DNA of 64,000 bases, from contig NZ_BDEL01000001.1 of the NCBI RefSeq assembly GCF_001685485.1, positions 1,361,501-1,425,500 on the forward strand, written 5' to 3'. Positions 1 to 8,057 of the stretch are shown in pieces (the stretch's first letter is position 1; every line of letters begins with the position of its first letter). The translations under genes were made by a program, and so were the position numbers. Under the pieces are notes generated by a model that was given only the letters and a program-made list of their open reading frames with translations, made no database searches and was not told where the DNA came from. The DNA comes from Formosa haliotis. Lineage in GTDB: Bacteria; Bacteroidota; Bacteroidia; Flavobacteriales; Flavobacteriaceae.

Positions 1-783
1 TACTGATTTTTGACCTTCAACGGTTTTAACAGTTGCAATATAAAGTCCAGGTCTAAAGGTAAAACTCGTGTCACTAGACGTTTCCACAGTTTGTACTAAT
101 GCACCTGTAAGGCTATAAATATTAATTGAGGTTGCATACTTTACATTAGAAACTTCAATTCTGTTTCCAATGGCTTTAAGGTTTGTAGAAACTTGAAATG
201 CTTTCTTATTAATACTCAATGTTGTTTCTCCAACATTAGCACTCGCTTCAATTTTATACAGACTAAAGTTATTAGTACCATAAATATAAATATTTCCAAT
301 ACCGCCGGTATAACTTGCTGAAAGAATAACATAATCTTTATCATTTAATGGCGCATCATATTGCCCTAAAACATTAGTGCCATCCGTTACTAAAAGACTA
401 CGCTCACTACTACCACCGCTTCGACACCAAATTTTCACATCGCAATCACCCTTTACGGCAAATTTTAAATAACGTACAGTTGGCATATTTCCTGTTGCTG
501 CCCCACCTCCATTTAATTTATAACGATTCGCCGCGGTAAAACCATCACTAAACTTACTATCGTCAACGGGAGCATCTTCTATCTCCCCCATAAGGTTTTC
601 ACTGTCGGAATGGGGATACGCTGCCAAATTATCTAGTAAGACACCTGAACCTCCGGAAGGAATACCATCATTCACAGGAAAATATCCTCCGCCATCATTT
701 CCCAAATCCCAAGTCTTTTGAGCGTGAATTGATAACGAAAAAAATAAAATTGGTACAATAATTAATAGTAATTGTTTTTTCAT
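1..783 (-). CDS. Secreted CBM-like protein with T9SS sorting domain (C-terminus cut by window edge)
   Basis: Read on the minus strand from the ATG at 781-783, the frame stays open to base 1 (261 codons) with no stop, so the last residues lie outside the window. An N-terminal signal peptide ends near ...SIHAQ (residue 21). Residues about 22-180 look like a beta-sandwich module beginning KTWDLGNDGGG and containing TVRYLKFAVKGDC and IGNIYIYG, resembling the non-catalytic modules of the adjacent large pectin methylesterase. The last visible stretch (INIYSLTGALVQTV, FRPGLYIATV) is a type A T9SS C-terminal sorting domain. No catalytic motif is visible. It is probably a secreted carbohydrate-binding protein, or the tail of one; binding to pectin is inferred from neighbours only. 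A degenerate copy of the shared operator lies just upstream. Confidence 0.7.
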   Translation of the reverse strand, partial: MKKQLLLIIVPILFFSLSIHAQKTWDLGNDGGGYFPVNDGIPSGGSGVLLDNLAAYPHSDSENLMGEIEDAPVDDSKFSDGFTAANRYKLNGGGAATGNMPTVRYLKFAVKGDCDVKIWCRSGGSSERSLLVTDGTNVLGQYDAPLNDKDYVILSASYTGGIGNIYIYGTNNFSLYKIEASANVGETTLSINKKAFQVSTNLKAIGNRIEVSNVKYATSINIYSLTGALVQTVETSSDTSFTFRPGLYIATVKTVEGQKSV

Positions 784-817
784 AATTTTTAGGTTTTAGT
801 TAAATCGATCACTTGAT

Positions 818-831
818 TGTAATCGATTGCC
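818..831 (-). promoter_or_regulatory. Degenerate copy of the shared palindromic operator
   Basis: The sequence TGTAATCGATTGCC (read on +) matches the window-wide palindrome TGTAATCGATTACA except at its right end. It lies 35 bases upstream of the start of the T9SS protein encoded on the minus strand. A TAAATTAG box directly upstream on the minus strand is a weak match to the TAnnTTTG -7 element. Probably a LacI-type operator, weaker than the others. Confidence 0.5.
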
Positions 832-963
832 TAATTTAAGAAATTATATTCGATGATAAATAAAAAATTTTCATTTTAACACACTTAAAATTCTTTTTTC
901 GCAGCAAAATGGATTTATAAGTATTCAATTCATAATTTAAACCAAACTTTATTGTTGAAAAAT

Positions 964-999
964 AAAAGCGAGCGTGTAAAATAAATAATACGCTCGCTT
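964..999 (-). terminator. Rho-independent terminator of the large pectin methylesterase gene
   Basis: A perfect 9-bp stem AAGCGAGCG (966-974) / CGCTCGCTT (991-999) with a 16-base loop sits 27 bases past the stop codon of the minus-strand esterase gene. On the minus strand the hairpin is followed by a T-rich run (TTTTATTTTT). Confidence 0.75.
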
Positions 1000-1025
1000 C
1001 ATTTAGACAGAATTAGGAGAAATTA

Positions 1026-4000
1026 TTAATGTGCAGAAATTTTCACCACTTTTACACCTACTGCATCTTTAATCCTTAAAATATACAGTCCGTTCTTTAA
1101 ATTAAAATGGGAATCACCAACAACATCAATAGAGTTTACCAGAGCTCCAGTAAAACTATATACTTGAATATTTGTTTTAGAAGTTACATTTGAAAGATAA
1201 ACATTCCCTTTGTAAGCTTTAACTACCACCGAGTTTGTTGAGCTAATATGATCATTAACACTCAGTACCAATGTCTCAATAGGATCCCAATCATCATTCC
1301 CTTTTGTGAATTCAAAAGGATCGATATTTGTACCATCCTTCAATATTGGAGATGACAAAACAGTAGACCAGGAAGCGCGACTTGCCGTATTATCTACTAA
1401 AGCTTTCTCTATTGTTCCGTATTCATACATTAAATCGGACTCCCCACTTAAAGAGTTTGTCCATCCAGCTGGACTAATTAACGATTGTCCTTCGGCCCCT
1501 GGATAGGTTGATGCATCGATATTTGTTTTGTAGAATACCACCTCACTAGTATTGGCTCTCCAAGGACGCCCAAAATAGCCTGGTTTAGCTCCATGGGTTG
1601 ATGCTGTTTCAACACCTGGAACCGTCGATTTTACATGGCATTCGTACATTAAGTAGCCTCTGCCAGAATCTTGTTGTGCCGCGGTAATATAGGCCGCATC
1701 ACTAGAAGTATCACTGGTATTAAATACAAAATCTGTTTGATAGAAAACTGCAGTCATGCCTCCAAAAATATAATCGACTGCCCCCATCATAGCACCTTTG
1801 TAAACCACAACTCTTGATCCTACGCCACCGTAAAATGAATCTTGGCGCCCAATAACACGACAGTTATTTAACACAACCTTATCGGTATTGTTTGCAATCC
1901 CAATAGCAGCTGCTTGAGTAACATAGCCTTTAGAACGATCTTGAACCTCAGTATTTCCGTAATCGGTTGGTCTTACAGGTTCTGAAGCAGTATTTTTAGC
2001 CTGCACAACATCTTGCGATTCTTTATAAGAAATGTATTGATTGAATGAGTTTTCTAAAATAATATCTTCAGCCGTAAAACCATCGGCTTTCACCACAACC
2101 GTCGCATTCCAATAGGAAGCACCGCCACCAGAGCCTTCTTTATTTTCATAATTTGTATAGCCGTTTGCTTTATTAACATGTAAGGCTTCAGCACTCCATT
2201 TATTATCTTCACCTTGACTAAAGAAATTGTATTTTTGTCCATAATACGAGGTAATTCTAACCGCGTTGGCATCAATATCAACACCTTTATTTAAAATAGC
2301 AATACTTGGTGCCGATGCTGCATTTTTTAAAGTCACATTTTTACTGGTAATTTCAAGCATTTCTTCATAGTTACCAGGATCAATCATCACTGTAACACGC
2401 TCATCATTTGGTCTGTCCATTTCTGCTATCGCAGCTAAAGCTTCATTAATAGTTAAGTAATCTTTTCCAGATCCCACGGTAATCACATCAGAAAAAGCAA
2501 CAGCTTGTTTCACTTCAATATTTGTAAAGTAAGTGGTTCCTAAAGCATTCAATATAACTGTACCCGCAACATTTCCTGGATATAAATATTGAACCGTTTC
2601 AAAAGTATTGGTGCTCCCACTAGAGCTTACTATAGGTGTTCCGCCTGCAATATCAAAATTGGCTGCATAATAGTAAGTCACAATCATTTTATCGCCAGGC
2701 TGCATAGGAACCTCAACAGTATTTCCTGCATTAGCTACCAAATGTCCTTTAGCTTTCTCGTTTTTAACTCCAGATAAAACTAAGCCCTTATAGTGGGTGT
2801 CGGTGTTTATAATGTCTTTATCATCAAAACTCCAATTCGTTACTTGATTAAACACCAAGTGCATGGAAGTGGCTGCTCCAGAAACTGTTAAATTAGGAGT
2901 TAAAGCTAATTCTAAAGCATAGTCATCCAATCCACTATAACTTACCTTATAAACAGCATCGCGTAGAGATACGGATGTAACATCACTAAAATTATAGCTG
3001 TAATTTTCATCATTTAAATTAGTAAACGTAAGGTTTAATAAACCACGTAGTGTGGCATCTAAATCTGGTGTATTAATAGTTACAGCATGTAAAGGTTTTG
3101 CTGTAAATGCAATATCGTAGGTTTGAGCGCCTGTAATCGTTATTTTATCTGATGAAATTTCGTAATCATCTTCACCAGTTGCTGTTATGGTATATTCTAT
3201 ACCAGCTTCAAGACTCACACTATAAGTTGAAGCGCTTGTATTTAAAGCCACTACAGGAGTGTAAACTGTGTTTGCAGAAGGGTCTGGCGTAAAAGTTAGA
3301 GTTAAATTACTAAGATTTGATAACCCTGAAATAGCACCAGTAACTTCGAATAAATCTACTTTTACCACAGTTACATCATGTGTTGTGGTTGATGCATTGG
3401 CATTTAAAGTTAATCCGTTAGTAATAACATACCCATTTGCACCTCCTAAACTAAGGTTGTATGTATACTCTATAGGTAAATTTACACTATAAACAGAACC
3501 AGAAACAACTGCTGAAAATACTTTACCAGCTTCGTTTGTAAAATCTACAGAATAACCACTTGGAATATTTGCAGCTGAAGTTTCATCTACAGTTCCTGTA
3601 ACGGTAACATATTCAGCTGGTTTTCTATATATTCTGTAAAAACTTGGTTTATCGCTAATATCATAGACACGGAATTCTCCTGCTTCTTTAGCCACAAAAT
3701 TAACCTCTTGAATTGTAGCTCCTACCGCTACAACATCATCTTGAGTATCTGCTCCAGAAACATTTTCAAAATGTATCTGACCTGTGCCTGACTGTGTAAT
3801 CATCATCAAAGTTACTTCATCATCTTCATCTAAATTCAAACTCATATAGCGCGATGAAGTACCTCCATTTTGGTACAATCTCCCTGTATATCCTGATGCA
3901 CTAACAGATTCATCATATCTAGTCAGGTTAGTGTTCGATGTTCTCAAACGGTCGTTGGTACCTCCTACCCATGACAAAATACCTTCAGTAAACGTTTGAG

Positions 4001-4607
4001 GTGTATTTTTATTAGATGTTCCTGGAGTTACACCTGGATACCAGGCATTAATTGTTGATTCATCTAACATGTTATTATATAAAAAGGGATCTAATTGTTC
4101 GGCTCCAAAATCCCAAACATCTGTTTTTACCACGTTAACCACGGTGGTAGTTACCTCTACTTTAGGTGTATACGCATTTGATCCAGCAAGCGTAAAGTAT
4201 AAAGTCGTGGCTCCACCTAGATAAGTAAACTCGTAAGTACCTGTTTTATCTACAGTTACTTTTACATCTGCACTTCCTAAATCGGTACCTCCAGTTGTTC
4301 TCCCACCGTTCATGATACCAGAACTATGCACAGATCCTGAAAAAGTTACTGTTGTACTACCTGTATCAACATCTAATTCTAAAACATTTGTGTTCTTAAA
4401 TACAACACCGTAACCTGCGCTGTGGTATTGTGTGGTTGCTGCCTGGGTTCTTAATTTACCATCTGGACTAGTCGTTGAGGTTAATGTACTACCTGAATTA
4501 GTAAAGGTACTTCCGTCTGTAAAATCATAGGTCGTACTGATTTGCCCTTGCACTAAAAAGACGCAAAAAAGCATGGGAATCAAAAAGAAAAAGGAATTTT
4601 TTTTCAT
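1026..4607 (-). CDS. Large modular secreted pectin methylesterase (CE8) with T9SS sorting domain
   Basis: The protein has 1193 residues, about four times a single-domain pectinesterase. A signal peptide (1-22, ...LVQGQ) is followed by two CBM-like beta-sandwich modules (about 23-150 and 160-330; the second starts VWDFGAEQ), then three similar beta repeats (about 333-420, 421-507, 508-592) of the type seen in surface adhesive modules, then a third CBM-like module (about 593-700). The CE8 parallel beta-helix spans about 705-1095. Its family motifs are present: GRQDSFYGG (about 920), GAVDYIFGG with the catalytic Asp (about 940) and GRPWR (about 1012). A type A T9SS domain ends the protein (QVYSFTGALV...LKNGLYILRI). 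CE8 enzymes hydrolyse methyl esters of homogalacturonan, preparing it for pectate lyases. The gene stands alone, divergent from the PL1 gene, with the shared operator upstream and its own terminator. Confidence 0.9.
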   Translation of the reverse strand: MKKNSFFFLIPMLFCVFLVQGQISTTYDFTDGSTFTNSGSTLTSTTSPDGKLRTQAATTQYHSAGYGVVFKNTNVLELDVDTGSTTVTFSGSVHSSGIMNGGRTTGGTDLGSADVKVTVDKTGTYEFTYLGGATTLYFTLAGSNAYTPKVEVTTTVVNVVKTDVWDFGAEQLDPFLYNNMLDESTINAWYPGVTPGTSNKNTPQTFTEGILSWVGGTNDRLRTSNTNLTRYDESVSASGYTGRLYQNGGTSSRYMSLNLDEDDEVTLMMITQSGTGQIHFENVSGADTQDDVVAVGATIQEVNFVAKEAGEFRVYDISDKPSFYRIYRKPAEYVTVTGTVDETSAANIPSGYSVDFTNEAGKVFSAVVSGSVYSVNLPIEYTYNLSLGGANGYVITNGLTLNANASTTTHDVTVVKVDLFEVTGAISGLSNLSNLTLTFTPDPSANTVYTPVVALNTSASTYSVSLEAGIEYTITATGEDDYEISSDKITITGAQTYDIAFTAKPLHAVTINTPDLDATLRGLLNLTFTNLNDENYSYNFSDVTSVSLRDAVYKVSYSGLDDYALELALTPNLTVSGAATSMHLVFNQVTNWSFDDKDIINTDTHYKGLVLSGVKNEKAKGHLVANAGNTVEVPMQPGDKMIVTYYYAANFDIAGGTPIVSSSGSTNTFETVQYLYPGNVAGTVILNALGTTYFTNIEVKQAVAFSDVITVGSGKDYLTINEALAAIAEMDRPNDERVTVMIDPGNYEEMLEITSKNVTLKNAASAPSIAILNKGVDIDANAVRITSYYGQKYNFFSQGEDNKWSAEALHVNKANGYTNYENKEGSGGGASYWNATVVVKADGFTAEDIILENSFNQYISYKESQDVVQAKNTASEPVRPTDYGNTEVQDRSKGYVTQAAAIGIANNTDKVVLNNCRVIGRQDSFYGGVGSRVVVYKGAMMGAVDYIFGGMTAVFYQTDFVFNTSDTSSDAAYITAAQQDSGRGYLMYECHVKSTVPGVETASTHGAKPGYFGRPWRANTSEVVFYKTNIDASTYPGAEGQSLISPAGWTNSLSGESDLMYEYGTIEKALVDNTASRASWSTVLSSPILKDGTNIDPFEFTKGNDDWDPIETLVLSVNDHISSTNSVVVKAYKGNVYLSNVTSKTNIQVYSFTGALVNSIDVVGDSHFNLKNGLYILRIKDAVGVKVVKISAH

Positions 4608-4836
4608 ACTTAAGATTAATTATAGTTTTTATTTAGTTTAGACATAAGATGGTATTCCAAATACACAAATTCATATCCAGGTTTATTTAGAACACCCAAT
4701 TTGAATATGCTTTCTTTAATTTACCTACCCTTATAGGTTATGATTGTTAATAGAACATATTTTTAAAAAATGAAAGCCCTAGGTGTTTCCCATATGATAT
4801 TCAAAAAACACAAATTCATTTTATATTACTAATTAA

Positions 4837-4880
4837 GTAATCGATTACACGAATGTATATTAAAATATTCAATTCGCAAA
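4837..4880 (-). promoter_or_regulatory. Promoter plus overlapping operator for the large CE8 gene
   Basis: Reading the minus strand: a -33 TTTG (complement of 4877-4880), a 19-base spacer, a -7 element TACATTCG (complement of 4850-4857), then directly TGTAATCGATTAC (complement of 4837-4849). This fits the Bacteroidetes consensus TTTG-N19-TAnnTTTG with one mismatch, and the operator covers the expected transcription start. The implied 5' leader is about 235 bases. Confidence 0.72.
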
Positions 4881-5023
4881 AAAAAGTTGTTAAAATTAAA
4901 TTTTACATATTTAAAAGATACTTGCATTAGTATTTTATCAGTCACTCACTGATTAAGTAATTAAACAAACATGTGTCATTCAATTATTTTATTAAAATTT
5001 AATATTTATATCAAAAATTAATA

Positions 5024-5045
5024 TAATTTTAAGCAATCGATTACA
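5024..5045 (+). promoter_or_regulatory. Promoter -7 element plus operator for the PL1 pectate lyase gene
   Basis: TAATTTTA (5024-5031), a near match to TAnnTTTG, is followed immediately by AGCAATCGATTACA (5032-5045), a copy of the shared palindrome. A clear -33 TTTG was not found. The start codon lies 46 bases downstream. Confidence 0.62.
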
Positions 5046-5091
5046 TCTATAAATAATTACTAAATAAACAAACTAAAAACACCTATTAACT

Positions 5092-7599
5092 ATGTTTAAA
5101 AAAACACTTATCTACACAATATTTTTGCTATTCACAGTTCTCATAACAGCTCAAAATGTTACGATAATAGAATATGGAGGCTGGCTGGAATCTGCTTTTA
5201 TTAAATGGTCTCCTGTAGAGGGAGCAGACAGCTACAATGTTTATTATACAGGAGAAGGCATTACAAATAGAAAAATAGACGATCAACTAATTAGATGCTA
5301 CAGTGATTTTAACCGTGCAGACCTAATTGGTCTCAAGGAAGGAACTTACACTATAAGTGTTGCAGCGATTACCAACGGAAAAGAAAGCCCTTTAACTACT
5401 TCGTCCAATATTTCCATTAAAGCCCATGACCGTACGGGTTTCGCCTTTTCTAACGGCCGGATTCCTGGAGGCTACAATTTAGATGGAACACCAAAACCTG
5501 AAGCCGTTATAATATATGTATCTGAAAACAATAAAGATACAATTGAACTTAACGTTACAGGTGCCAATGCAAATCCCTGCGTTGGTCTTCAAGAAATTCT
5601 TTCAGGATTCAAAAAAGGAAAAGACTTTCGCCCACTTATCATTCGTTTAATTGGACAAGTAACCGATTTAGCAGTGATGGATAAAGGTGACATTGTTATA
5701 GAGAACAATAATGAGATTCAAAGCTCAATTACACTTGAAGGTGTTGGAGATGACTCCACCGTAGATGGCTGGGGGATTCGTATTAAAAATGCCTCTAACA
5801 TAGAAATTCGCAATATTGGAACAATGAATTGTGATAGCAACGAAGGAGACAACATTGGATTGCAACAAAACAATCAATATATCTGGGTACATAATGTAGA
5901 TTTCTTCTATGGATCTGCTGGTGGAGATTCCGACCAAACTAAGGGAGATGGGGCTTTAGATTGTAAAAAATCAACTTATGTTACTTTTTCTTATAACCAT
6001 TTTTGGGACTCTGGTAAAGCTAATCTTTTAGGTTTAAGCGAAAATACTACTGAAAATTTATACATCACTTATCACCATAACTGGTACGACCATTCCGATT
6101 CTCGCCACCCTCGTGTTCGATTTTATTCTGCCCATGTATATAACAATTATTACGATGGTAATTCCAAATACGGCATAGGATCGACTTTAGGCTCTTCTGT
6201 GTTTTCAGAATCTAATTATTTCCGTAACTGCAAATATCCAATGTTAACGTCTATGCAGGGTTCAGATGTTTATAATGAGAATAGTCACACTAACGATTAT
6301 GATAACAGTCCTACATTTTCTAAAGAAGACGGAGGAACAATAAAGGCTTTCAATAATTACATTGAATCTGCACATCGATTCGTGGCATATGGAAATTCAG
6401 ACTTTCCCTCACCTACTATAGATTTTGATGCTTATTTAGTTGCAAATAGAAACGATAAAGTTCCTAATAGTGTATTATCTGCCTACGGAGGAAACACTTA
6501 CAATAATTTTGATACAAATAACGAAATAATGTACAGCTATATCCCTGACTCACCGGCAGAGGCACGTGACAATGTTATTCTTTACTCTGGACGTGTAAAT
6601 GGTGGTGATATTAAATTTTCATTTAATAATGCTGTAGATGACAAGTCTTATGCTGTTAACCTAGCACTTAAATCATTATTAACAAATTATACAACTTCAT
6701 TAATATGTATTCAAGGCGAACAAGGTTTAGAACCTGAAATAACTGTAACAGCAACACCAGGTGATAGTTTCGTAAAATTGGATTGGATGGTTAATAATTA
6801 TACGCCTTCTACTTATGACATTTATAGACATACAAGTTCTAATCCTTCTGCAAGAATAAAACTTGCTACAATTGAAGATAGCAAAACTTTAAGTTACACA
6901 GATTATAATGTTACAAACGATACAGAGTATTACTATTGGATTAAAGCAGACTCTTCTATAGAATCAAAAGCAAAATCTGCTATACCATCTGCAGAAATAA
7001 TGCCTTCAAGCGGAGAAATACACAATTTTACAGAATCTGGTATCAATAGTTCCTTTTATACAATTTCTGGAAATCTATCTACATCAAAAGGAACTGTAAA
7101 TTATAATTCACTCACTTTAACACAGTGCTTAAAAATGGAAAGCGTTACCAGTATCAAATTCAAAACAACTACTGAAGGTACATTAACTTTAGTATTTAAT
7201 GATGGTGAATCCAATCGTGTTAAAATAAATGGAATAAACAATAGTGTTATAAATGGTATACTTCAAGTTGATTTAGATGCAAATAGCGAATATGAAATAA
7301 CTAAAGGAGACACTATGAACCTTTTTTATATGAGTGTTGTAGACTATTCTTTAGGCATAGTAGACAGTGAAATTAAATCATTAAAATTATATCCTAACCC
7401 AGTTAGAGATAACTTATTTATAACATCATCTTCAAATATTGAAAAAATAGAAATTTATAGTATTCAAGGTGCACTTGTACTCAAAAAATCAGCTAAGGAT
7501 ATTAAAATAATTAATTTGAACACCTTAAAAACTGGAACTTATTTAATTAAAATGTACTCCAATCAAAAAACGATTGATAAAATATTATTAAAGCACTAA
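5092..7599 (+). CDS. Secreted PL1-family pectate lyase with fibronectin III domains and T9SS domain
   Basis: The 835-residue protein starts with a signal peptide (1-21, ...VLITAQ), then a fibronectin type III-like domain (about 22-115), the PL1 right-handed beta-helix (about 120-545), a second FnIII domain (about 552-645) and a T9SS type A sorting domain (about 755-835, ...IYSIQGALVL...LKTGTYLIKM). PL1 hallmarks are present: DGALDCKK (about 286) for calcium binding, and WYDHSDSRHPRVR (about 331-343) holding the catalytic Arg and the R-x-P-x-x-R signature, followed by HVYNNYYDG. The enzyme would cut demethylated homogalacturonan by calcium-dependent beta-elimination outside the cell or on its surface. 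It stands alone between its own operator and a strong terminator and diverges from the CE8 gene, a natural functional partner. Confidence 0.92.
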   Translation: MFKKTLIYTIFLLFTVLITAQNVTIIEYGGWLESAFIKWSPVEGADSYNVYYTGEGITNRKIDDQLIRCYSDFNRADLIGLKEGTYTISVAAITNGKESPLTTSSNISIKAHDRTGFAFSNGRIPGGYNLDGTPKPEAVIIYVSENNKDTIELNVTGANANPCVGLQEILSGFKKGKDFRPLIIRLIGQVTDLAVMDKGDIVIENNNEIQSSITLEGVGDDSTVDGWGIRIKNASNIEIRNIGTMNCDSNEGDNIGLQQNNQYIWVHNVDFFYGSAGGDSDQTKGDGALDCKKSTYVTFSYNHFWDSGKANLLGLSENTTENLYITYHHNWYDHSDSRHPRVRFYSAHVYNNYYDGNSKYGIGSTLGSSVFSESNYFRNCKYPMLTSMQGSDVYNENSHTNDYDNSPTFSKEDGGTIKAFNNYIESAHRFVAYGNSDFPSPTIDFDAYLVANRNDKVPNSVLSAYGGNTYNNFDTNNEIMYSYIPDSPAEARDNVILYSGRVNGGDIKFSFNNAVDDKSYAVNLALKSLLTNYTTSLICIQGEQGLEPEITVTATPGDSFVKLDWMVNNYTPSTYDIYRHTSSNPSARIKLATIEDSKTLSYTDYNVTNDTEYYYWIKADSSIESKAKSAIPSAEIMPSSGEIHNFTESGINSSFYTISGNLSTSKGTVNYNSLTLTQCLKMESVTSIKFKTTTEGTLTLVFNDGESNRVKINGINNSVINGILQVDLDANSEYEITKGDTMNLFYMSVVDYSLGIVDSEIKSLKLYPNPVRDNLFITSSSNIEKIEIYSIQGALVLKKSAKDIKIINLNTLKTGTYLIKMYSNQKTIDKILLKH

Positions 7600-7638
7600 T
7601 TATCAATCAATTTAACAAACACAACCGATTACACAATA

Positions 7639-7675
7639 AACCTCGAGGTTCTATACCAAATCTCGAGGTTTTTTT
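7639..7675 (+). terminator. Rho-independent terminator of the PL1 gene
   Basis: A perfect 9-bp stem AACCTCGAG (7639-7647) / CTCGAGGTT (7662-7670) with a 14-base loop is followed by a T run through 7675. It begins 39 bases after the pectate lyase stop codon. Confidence 0.85.
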
Positions 7676-7936
7676 ACACTATTTAACCTCTCGTAATGCC
7701 ATTATATTTTAGGATTAATTAACATATTAAAGAAGAAGCCACATTTAGCTTTTATAAAGTAAATTTAAAAATAACATTAAAAATATATTAATATTTCACA
7801 ATAATTCATGCAATTTATAAACATATCATAAAATTATAATCATAAAATTACAAAAAATCAATATTTGTAAGATTTTTCTTATTTAAATAGGAATCAAAAA
7901 AATTAACCTAAAATTGATGAAATATTAACTTTTAAT

Positions 7937-7980
7937 TTTGTTTTTAAATTAAATCAACTACTTTTGTGTAATCGATTACA
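7937..7980 (+). promoter_or_regulatory. Promoter and perfect operator of the first SusC/SusD operon
   Basis: A -33 TTTG (7937-7940), an 18-base spacer, a -7 TACTTTTG (7959-7966, exact TAnnTTTG), then directly the perfect palindrome TGTAATCGATTACA (7967-7980). The operator covers the expected start of transcription, so a bound LacI-type protein should block initiation. The ATG at 8058 lies 77 bases downstream. Confidence 0.8.
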
Positions 7981-8057
7981 AATTCAAACTAAATTAAATG
8001 ATCTTATCAAAGAAACCTATTAGCTAAAAATAATTTGAAACTAAACATTATTACTAT

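Larger units (their letters stand above)
4608..5091. other. Divergent intergenic control region between CE8 and PL1 genes
   Basis: This 484-base AT-rich spacer separates divergently transcribed pectinase genes. It contains two copies of the shared operator, one for each direction, described separately. No gene or other hairpin of note was seen. Confidence 0.7.
7600..8057. other. Intergenic region between PL1 and the first SusC gene
   Basis: This 458-base AT-rich spacer holds the PL1 terminator, a half operator-like sequence (ACCGATTACA at 7624-7633) and the SusC promoter with its operator, the latter listed separately. The middle part (about 7690-7930) shows nothing beyond high AT content. 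Confidence 0.6.

Noticed and set aside
804-816. AATCGATCACTTGATT, a second possible operator near 818
   Set aside because: Only the central ATCGAT matches and the ends fail the palindrome.
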